From: CAYGZC01 sp964354225
Lineage (GTDB): Bacteria > Bacteroidota > Ignavibacteria > UBA10030 > SZUA-254
Direction of reading: 5' to 3'
Length of the DNA stretch: 7,216 nucleotides
Assembly: GCA_964354225.1 (NCBI GenBank)
Contig: CAYGZC010000139.1
Coordinates: forward strand, 1 to 7,216
The notes beneath the pieces are model-generated. The model saw nothing but the letters and a program-made list of their open reading frames with translations. It made no database searches and was not told where the DNA came from. The position numbers and the translations under genes are program-made. Positions 1 through 3,905 of the stretch are shown in pieces (the first letter of the stretch is position 1; each line of letters starts with the position of its first letter).

Positions 1-1
1 T

Positions 2-172
2 AAAAAGCAATCCGGCAGGATGGTTGCCTTACGCGATGGCAAATACACTACCGTTTCCGCAAATGTCATTACCGAAGGAAGGAAGCGTGTTGATGTTGAT
101 GAGCTATATGATATTGAACAGTATCGTCCGAAGGTTGCACATCTGCTTGGTAAGCCGATGTTTCTGTATTAA
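2..172 (+). CDS. 6-phosphofructokinase, C-terminal end (partial)
   Basis: This is the last 56 codons of a gene that enters from the left, ending in TAA at 170-172. The product would phosphorylate fructose 6-phosphate to fructose 1,6-bisphosphate in cytosolic glycolysis, using ATP or pyrophosphate. The visible peptide contains SGRMVALRDGKYTTVSAN, which resembles the segment near the end of PfkA-family proteins where '(G)xMVALrgg' precedes a short strand. It then has KRVDVDELYDIEQYRP and ends HLLGKPMFLY. No catalytic residues fall inside the window, so the donor specificity (ATP or PPi) cannot be read. It converges on the kinase gene at 215, with a palindrome in the gap. The family call rests on recognition of a short C-terminus, so a different subgroup of the superfamily is possible. 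Confidence 0.6.
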   Translation, partial: KKQSGRMVALRDGKYTTVSANVITEGRKRVDVDELYDIEQYRPKVAHLLGKPMFLY

Positions 173-180
173 TATTATTC

Positions 181-212
181 TTGTAGGGATGTTCAATTGA
201 ACATCCCTACAA
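181..212. repeat. Perfect 32-bp palindrome (REP-like) between convergent genes
   Basis: The left half TTGTAGGGATGTTCAA is followed directly by its exact reverse complement TTGAACATCCCTACAA, with no spacer. It fills nearly all of the gap between two stop codons: 8 bp after the phosphofructokinase stop and 2 bp before the kinase stop. The inner 30 bp (182-211) has the same length and the same 7-bp ends (TGTAGGG/CCCTACA) as the palindrome at 3136-3165. The tetranucleotide GTAG sits at the foot of the hairpin on both strands; in E. coli this motif is part of the REP sequence recognised by its REP-associated transposase. The element could also serve as a bidirectional transcription terminator, but neither side has a clear T-run. 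Confidence 0.85.
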
Positions 213-214
213 AG

Positions 215-2716
215 TTATTCGATCTGGTCTAACTTGTTATGGCTCTCCTCTTTTTCCATCTGATCGATGAGTTTTTTCTGCTCGTCAACTTTGGCTTTCA
301 TCCGTACCACTATCTGCTGGATGCGTCCGTCACTGAGCAGTCTTGCCCAAGCAGGGTTAATTTCTAAGATCCGGTAATCATTATATCCCGCATCGACTGC
401 TTTCTCAAGCCACTGGTAAGCCTCATCCTTGTTCTCACGATAGTAAGCACAGTAGGCAAGTCCTGTTAATACTCCAGGAGATTCAGACCTTTCCTTGAGT
501 CGCTTTTTAAACCAATTCTCAACAATGACTTCCATCTCGATGGATTGTTTCTTCTTACCCAGCTTCCAGTAAAAATACACCAACTCTCCGGGGATAGCAT
601 TCGGGAAATGGAGGGCTTTCTCATAATATCCTATCGCTTTCTGAATACTATCCATGTAGAAGTAATTTTCGTAGATTCTGCCTGTATCCACCTGTGTATC
701 TCTTGGAAACAGCTGTAGGATGGTATCAGTTACTGCGACGACCTTGGAAAATTGTCTTTGTCTAATGAACAAATCCCTTAAATGAGAATAGGGAGCCCGA
801 TAGTCGGGTGCCATCTGAATGGCTTTACGATAGTAGTATTCAGCCATGTCGTATAAATTCACAACCATAAGCGCATCGCCGAGGTTAACATAATGCGATG
901 GCCTCGCCGGTTCCAGACTGATTGTTTTTTTAAACCATCGGTATGCTTCAACTCGGTTCCCCAAATAATAAAAGTTAAATCCAAGACCAGCAACAGCCAT
1001 CGCATAATTGGGATTTAATTCAAGCGCTTTTCGATATTCACCCCGAGCTTTCTGAAACCAGCCTTTCTCTTGATAAGCACTTCCCCTCGCTTTGTATGCA
1101 TCCGGCAATTCTGGATTGAGTGCTATCGCCTTATTTGCGAGCAATAGAGCAGTGTCCCCATTCCCAAGGTATCTATACGCATCACTTAAACCAGTATATG
1201 CAAGGGCATAGGTTGAATCAAGAGCCAGTGCTTTAGCAAAAAGTGTAATCGCCATCTTAAAATTGTCTTGTGTGTATCGGTAGTAATACTCACGACCTTT
1301 GAGATAATAATCGTACGCTGTAATACTGGTCGTCGGTTGCTTCTCAATTCGTGTTTTCTCGTTCTGAGTCAGCGTGACTTTCAGTGCAAAGGCAATCTGT
1401 TTTGCCACATCGCTCTGGATAGCAAACACATCCTGCATGTCCCTGTCGTAGGTCTCTGCCCACAAATGCTTATCCGTTTCGGTGTCAATAAGTTGGCTTG
1501 AGATTCTGATGCGGTTCCCCGAACGTCTGGCACTTCCCTCCAAGACCACACCCGCATGTACTTCGTTTCCTATGTCTCTCAATGATTTCTTTATTCCCTT
1601 GTACTGCATCATCGTCGTGCGGGAGATGACGTTGAGTTCACCGATTTTCGACAACTGTGTTAAGATATCCTCCATGATGCCGTCGGTGAAGTATTCATCT
1701 TCCTGATTCCCGCTAAGATTAATAAATGGAAGAACTGCTATGGTTCTCTTATTCGTTGAGCTTGGTTGTGTTGGCAAGATGAAAAGATATATCCCCACTG
1801 CAACAAGCACGGTAATAACTGCGGCTGCCATCCAGTACCAATATTTTCTCTTACGGACAGGTATTTGTTTTAGTTGTGCTGTCGGTGTTATTGACTGAGT
1901 AATTGTTCGCTGAAGATGCTTCAAATCAGCAATTAAATCTGCTGCTGTTTGGTATCGCTCATCTGGATTTTTCTCCAAACATTTATTTACAACTCGTTCC
2001 AATTCCAACGGTATACCACTACGCAAACCTGTTACGGGTTCAGGTGAGACATTTGTAATCTGATATGCGATTGCCTGCTCGTAATCACCCTTGAATGGAA
2101 GTTGTCCTGTTAACATCTCATAGAGTACAACACCAAGAGACCATACATCTGTCCGATGATCAACTGTTTCACCTTTTGCCTGCTCGGGAGACATATAGGG
2201 TGCTGTACCAACAGTTGAGCCAGTCTTAGTAAGCTTGCTGAGACCTCGTAGCTTCGCTAAACCGAAATCAAGAATCTTTACTACACCATCCGTTGTAATT
2301 AGAACATTTGCTGGTTTAATATCGCGATGGACTATATTCTTTTCATGTGCCTTTGATAATCCAAGAGTAATTTGAGTGGTGATATCGATGGCGTCGTCTA
2401 CCTTCAACGGCGAGCGTTCGATTTTATCCTTGAGTGTTTCTCCATCATAACATGCCATTGCAATATAGAGTTGACCATTATCTGTTTCATCAATCTCGTA
2501 TATTGTGCAAATGTTTGTATGATCTAATGCTGATGCTGCTTTTGCCTCATGAATAAATCTTTCCCTTGCATCTCGATCTTTGGTAAGCTCTAGAGGCAGA
2601 AACTTCAAGGCAACATCTCTGTCAAGCTTGGTATCGTGGGCTTTGTAGACTACGCCCATTCCACCTTCGCCCAATTTCTCTAATATTTTATAATGTGAGA
2701 TTATCGTTCCGATCAT
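215..2716 (-). CDS. Membrane-anchored Ser/Thr protein kinase with TolB-like and TPR domains
   Basis: An 833-residue Hanks-type (PknB-like) kinase. All key motifs are present: glycine loop GEGGMG (16-21), catalytic Lys38 in VALK, Glu57 of helix C, HRDIKPANVL (130-139), DFG (150-152) and SPE (176-178), so it should be active. A basic stretch (about 288-291) precedes a single membrane span (about 293-314), placing the kinase in the cytoplasm and the rest outside. Residues 324-450 (RTIAVLPFINLSG...) match the TolB-like N-terminal/FlgO-type domain often fused to such kinases. From about 466 onward there are roughly seven TPR-like helical pairs, and the end (DAGYNDYRILEINPAWARLL) resembles the 'TPR end-of-group' segment. 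The ATG at 2716 is supported by the family start MIG..ISHYKILEKLGEGG and a weak AAGG five bases upstream. The signal and the target proteins are unknown. Confidence 0.95.
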   Translation of the reverse strand: MIGTIISHYKILEKLGEGGMGVVYKAHDTKLDRDVALKFLPLELTKDRDARERFIHEAKAASALDHTNICTIYEIDETDNGQLYIAMACYDGETLKDKIERSPLKVDDAIDITTQITLGLSKAHEKNIVHRDIKPANVLITTDGVVKILDFGLAKLRGLSKLTKTGSTVGTAPYMSPEQAKGETVDHRTDVWSLGVVLYEMLTGQLPFKGDYEQAIAYQITNVSPEPVTGLRSGIPLELERVVNKCLEKNPDERYQTAADLIADLKHLQRTITQSITPTAQLKQIPVRKRKYWYWMAAAVITVLVAVGIYLFILPTQPSSTNKRTIAVLPFINLSGNQEDEYFTDGIMEDILTQLSKIGELNVISRTTMMQYKGIKKSLRDIGNEVHAGVVLEGSARRSGNRIRISSQLIDTETDKHLWAETYDRDMQDVFAIQSDVAKQIAFALKVTLTQNEKTRIEKQPTTSITAYDYYLKGREYYYRYTQDNFKMAITLFAKALALDSTYALAYTGLSDAYRYLGNGDTALLLANKAIALNPELPDAYKARGSAYQEKGWFQKARGEYRKALELNPNYAMAVAGLGFNFYYLGNRVEAYRWFKKTISLEPARPSHYVNLGDALMVVNLYDMAEYYYRKAIQMAPDYRAPYSHLRDLFIRQRQFSKVVAVTDTILQLFPRDTQVDTGRIYENYFYMDSIQKAIGYYEKALHFPNAIPGELVYFYWKLGKKKQSIEMEVIVENWFKKRLKERSESPGVLTGLAYCAYYRENKDEAYQWLEKAVDAGYNDYRILEINPAWARLLSDGRIQQIVVRMKAKVDEQKKLIDQMEKEESHNKLDQIE

Positions 2717-2760
2717 AATTACCTTGCATATAAAATTGGGCTTCGGTGGACATGCCCTAC

Positions 2761-2793
2761 CCGACGAAGCTCCAACTTCTGGAGCGTAGTCGG
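2761..2793. repeat. Imperfect hairpin (REP-like) inside the kinase remnant
   Basis: Arms CCGACGAAGCTCCA (2761-2774) and TGGAGCGTAGTCGG (2780-2793) pair at 12 of 14 positions around a 5-base loop. The hairpin begins three bases after the point where kinase homology stops (GEGG). It is GC-richer than its surroundings, and CTAC (GTAG on the minus strand) sits immediately at its foot at 2757-2760. This suggests an inserted repetitive extragenic palindrome of a different sequence family from the two TGTAGGG palindromes. Whether it is repeated elsewhere in the genome cannot be seen here. Confidence 0.6.
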
Positions 2794-2836
2794 ACCGCCT
2801 TCGCCGAGCTTCTCAAGGATTTTGTAGTGAGATATT

Positions 2837-2850
2837 GTCTGGCCAATCAT
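2837..2850 (-). repeat. 14-bp direct repeat, kinase-start copy A
   Basis: On the minus strand it reads ATGATTGGCCAGAC, the first codons (MIGQT) of the kinase remnant. It matches the copy at 3758-3771 (ATGATTGGCCAAAC) at 13 of 14 positions, in the same orientation. The pair brackets the split transposase and the GIY-YIG element. Either a duplicated kinase start or recombination between two kinase starts could give this arrangement. Confidence 0.75.
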
Positions 2851-3359
2851 AAAATACTCCTAGATTCAATTTTCTGCTTACCTTCTTCGTTTAACCAACA
2901 ATCGAATTCATCTTTCCCTTTAAACATAGGATTTTCTTTATCCCATGCCCACCGTTCTTTATTAGTTCTTATGTATTCACGAATCTTATATAGTGATCTT
3001 TCGTTACGAATGATGTGATCGTAGTAATTACGTTGCCAAATAGAAATACCTGGTGTATTACGGATCTCATTTATCTTTTTGGTTATCGCCGATTTAAATG
3101 ATCCAATAATATTCCCTAACAGATTCGATTTCTTCTGTAGGGGCGAGGCATGCCTCGCCCCTACAAGATCATTAATGATTATAATAATCCCATGCACATG
3201 ATTCGGCACTACCACGAATTCATCCAGTATAATCGTTGGATAATGTTTTGGTAATTCTTTCCAACTTGATTCAACGATCTTGCCATATTGATTTAGATAC
3301 ATTTCATCACTAGTGATATGACCAAACAGATCTTCACGATCCTTTGTACAGATTGTCAC
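2847..3359 (-). CDS. REP-associated tyrosine transposase (Y1/HUH family), 5' end split off
   Basis: This is a 170-residue frame from a GTG (V/MTICTKDRED). RAYTs are single-strand DNA nucleases related to IS200/IS605 TnpA that act on REP hairpins. The HUH metal motif is in PNHVHG (His54, His56). The family signature WQRNYYDHIIRNE (108-120) carries the likely catalytic tyrosine (Tyr112 or Tyr113), followed by LYKIREYI and a Trp-containing tail. An in-frame palindrome encodes VGARHASPLQ (66-75) in the loop after the HUH strand. Homology continues upstream of the GTG (SLDGTYF) but has no other start and meets a stop at 3408-3410. The usual first 30 or so residues lie beyond the GIY-YIG element, at 3682-3771. 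The core is intact but it lacks its N-terminus, so activity is doubtful. The stop TGA overlaps the ATG of the kinase remnant. Confidence 0.88.
   Translation of the reverse strand: MTICTKDREDLFGHITSDEMYLNQYGKIVESSWKELPKHYPTIILDEFVVVPNHVHGIIIIINDLVGARHASPLQKKSNLLGNIIGSFKSAITKKINEIRNTPGISIWQRNYYDHIIRNERSLYKIREYIRTNKERWAWDKENPMFKGKDEFDCWLNEEGKQKIESRSIL
2857..2861 (-). promoter_or_regulatory. Shine-Dalgarno AGGAG for the kinase remnant
   Basis: Minus-strand AGGAG lies six bases before the ATG at 2850. It is the strongest ribosome-binding site in the window and sits inside the last codons of the transposase frame (ESRSIL), whose TGA overlaps that ATG as ATGA. It marks the true start of the former kinase paralogue. 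Confidence 0.65.
3136..3165. repeat. Perfect 30-bp REP-like palindrome inside the transposase gene
   Basis: TGTAGGGGCGAGGCA is followed directly by its exact reverse complement TGCCTCGCCCCTACA. It has the same length and the same TGTAGGG/CCCTACA ends as the palindrome at 182-211, but a different, GC-rich core. It lies in frame inside the transposase gene and encodes the residues around VGARHASPLQ. The sharp rise in GC against the A/T-rich surroundings fits an insertion. GTAG at the hairpin foot resembles the recognition tetranucleotide known for E. coli REP/RAYT pairs. Confidence 0.92.
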
Positions 3360-3380
3360 AAAATATGTACCGTCTAATGA

Positions 3381-3397
3381 ATTTACCCCATGAGATA
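3381..3397. repeat. 17-bp terminal inverted repeat (gene 3' side)
   Basis: The plus strand reads ATTTACCCCATGAGATA, the exact reverse complement of 3667-3683. On the minus strand this copy supplies the last codons of the GIY-YIG gene (Y-L-M-G-stop), so the protein's end is encoded by the repeat itself. Confidence 0.9.
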
Positions 3398-3661
3398 ATT
3401 TTTTATCCTATTTTTGATATAACGTTTTCCCCATGATGTCTTCAGATATTTTTCTCTGTTTGTGGCATCAATTTGATTAAGACATCCTTCCCAATAAATT
3501 AACTTTAATGGACGACGATTTCTTGTAGATGAAACTCTACCATTGTTGTGTTCAGCTACTCTTTGTTGAATGTTGTGCGTAAAACCTACATAGAACATAT
3601 GATCTTTTTCTGATCGAAGAACATATACATAATAGAAAATATTTGATCGATTATTACTCAT
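3383..3661 (-). CDS. Small GIY-YIG nuclease domain protein
   Basis: A 92-residue single-domain GIY-YIG protein of the UvrC/homing-endonuclease-like superfamily, at the usual length for the stand-alone bacterial group. Visible landmarks are YVYVL (11-15) and YVG (24-26) for the two signature strands, Arg34 in QQRVAEH as the likely catalytic arginine, Glu70 in NREKYLKTSWGKRYIKNR as the metal-binding glutamate, and the basic C-terminal helix. It should nick or cut DNA, but the target is unknown. The ATG at 3659-3661 is preferred because it overlaps the TGA of the upstream short frame (ATGA), which allows translational coupling; there is no clear Shine-Dalgarno. The gene starts five bases inside one inverted repeat and its TAA lies within the other. 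Confidence 0.9.
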   Translation of the reverse strand: MSNNRSNIFYYVYVLRSEKDHMFYVGFTHNIQQRVAEHNNGRVSSTRNRRPLKLIYWEGCLNQIDATNREKYLKTSWGKRYIKNRIKNYLMG

Positions 3662-3666
3662 ATGAC

Positions 3667-3683
3667 TATCTCATGGGGTAAAT
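3667..3683. repeat. 17-bp terminal inverted repeat (gene 5' side)
   Basis: The plus strand reads TATCTCATGGGGTAAAT, perfectly complementary to 3381-3397. Complementarity ends on both sides of the 17 bp, so the repeat has sharp borders. It lies five bases upstream of the GIY-YIG start codon. Confidence 0.9.
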
Positions 3684-3757
3684 CATATTCCTTCAATCGG
3701 AGAGGTTTTCTCTTTTTGATAATCGATTTTTTAGATTCTACAATCCTCTGTGATAAG

Positions 3758-3771
3758 GTTTGGCCAATCAT
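3758..3771 (-). repeat. 14-bp direct repeat, kinase-start copy B
   Basis: The minus strand reads ATGATTGGCCAAAC, with one mismatch to 2837-2850. This copy lies at the promoter-proximal edge of the mobile patch and provides the ATG of the split transposase. Collapsing the two copies would place the promoter at 3807-3835 directly before the kinase remnant. Confidence 0.75.
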
Positions 3772-3806
3772 TTATTACTATTTTGATTATATTGAAAAAC
3801 CCGTAT

Positions 3807-3835
3807 AAGTTAGTAACATTTCAAAGCATTGTCAA
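3807..3835 (-). promoter_or_regulatory. Putative sigma70-like promoter for the minus-strand genes
   Basis: The minus strand has a perfect -35 TTGACA (3830-3835), a 17-bp spacer and a partial -10 TAACTT (3807-3812). It ends about 35 bp before the ATG at 3771. It lies in the 134-bp AT-rich divergent gap 3772-3905, the only non-coding stretch big enough for promoters of both the kinase side and the plus-strand gene. A weak plus-strand pair (TTGATT 3848-3853, TATTCT 3873-3878) has a poor 19-bp spacer and is not called separately. If the host uses a Bacteroidota-type consensus, this call would weaken. Confidence 0.45.
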
Positions 3836-3905
3836 GTAAACACAAAATTGATTTTCACCCCTTTTTTCCTTTTATTCTACCTACCTTTTATTATGATTCA
3901 CACTA

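Larger units (their letters stand above)
2719..2850 (-). pseudogene. 5' remnant of a second kinase paralogue (43 codons)
   Basis: The frame begins MIGQTISHYKILEKLGEGG, nearly the same protein start as the intact kinase downstream. It breaks off in the middle of the ATP-binding glycine loop and continues as unrelated PTTLQKLELRRVGHVHRS until TAA at 2719-2721, two bases before the kinase ATG. Codon-level DNA differs from the intact kinase at many synonymous sites, so it comes from a different paralogue and is not a recent local duplication. The post-break segment coincides with a hairpin repeat (2761-2793), which suggests that an insertion or recombination ended the kinase homology. It keeps a good start (AGGAG six bases before the ATG), so it may still be translated as a short leader peptide coupled to the kinase gene. 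Confidence 0.75.
3381..3683 (-). mobile_element. Candidate 0.3-kb GIY-YIG mobile element with terminal inverted repeats
   Basis: The unit consists of two perfect 17-bp inverted repeats and one small nuclease gene filling almost all the space between them. It splits a transposase gene: the minus-strand frame ...RLKEYD stops making sense at the left repeat and ...SLDGTYFVTICT resumes after the right one. Excision of 3383-3681 plus one copy of a flanking AT would join the halves in frame as EYD-SLDG. Excision of 3383-3680 alone would give EYDYSLDG, the form I recall for RAYT starts. The exact borders are therefore uncertain by one or two bases, and a 2-bp AT target duplication is possible. That it moves is inferred; the disruption of the host gene is visible. 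Confidence 0.65.
3658..3771 (-). pseudogene. N-terminal fragment of the split transposase, fused to a kinase start
   Basis: A 37-codon frame MIGQTLSQRIVESKKSII-KKRKPLRLKEYD-LPHEIVI ending in TGA at 3658-3660. The middle part (KRKPLRLKEYD) is the usual N-terminus of RAYT transposases, and the continuation is found after the GIY-YIG element. The last seven residues are translated from the inverted repeat and the bases next to it. The first five residues (MIGQT) and about 20 of the first 23 bases match the start of the kinase remnant at 2850, so the transposase appears to have acquired a kinase gene's start codon and promoter. There is no Shine-Dalgarno before this ATG. Its TGA overlaps the GIY-YIG ATG. 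Confidence 0.7.

Noticed and set aside
1268..1706. Open frames on the plus strand inside the kinase gene
   Set aside because: They lie antisense to a well-supported kinase frame, have no recognisable motifs, and their composition follows from the coding strand.
2746..3018. 90-codon plus-strand frame across the kinase remnant and transposase end
   Set aside because: It is antisense to two recognisable protein frames; the predicted peptide resembles nothing and spans the hairpin.
181..3165. CRISPR array from repeated palindromes
   Set aside because: Only two distant palindromes with different cores; no regular spacing and no cas genes.
3168..3179. 12-bp palindrome ATCATTAATGAT beside the REP-like element
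   Set aside because: Short and AT-rich, and it encodes ordinary transposase residues; it can arise by chance and shares no ends with the larger palindromes.
2862..3745. Loose similarity between AGATTCAATTTTCTG near 2862 and AGATTCTACAATCCTCTG near 3732 as possible transposase element ends
   Set aside because: The match needs gaps and several mismatches; too weak to define element borders from one copy.
3848..3878. Possible plus-strand promoter for the Aas-like gene (TTGATT / TATTCT)
   Set aside because: Both boxes are partial and the 19-bp spacer is long; in AT-rich DNA such pairs are expected by chance.
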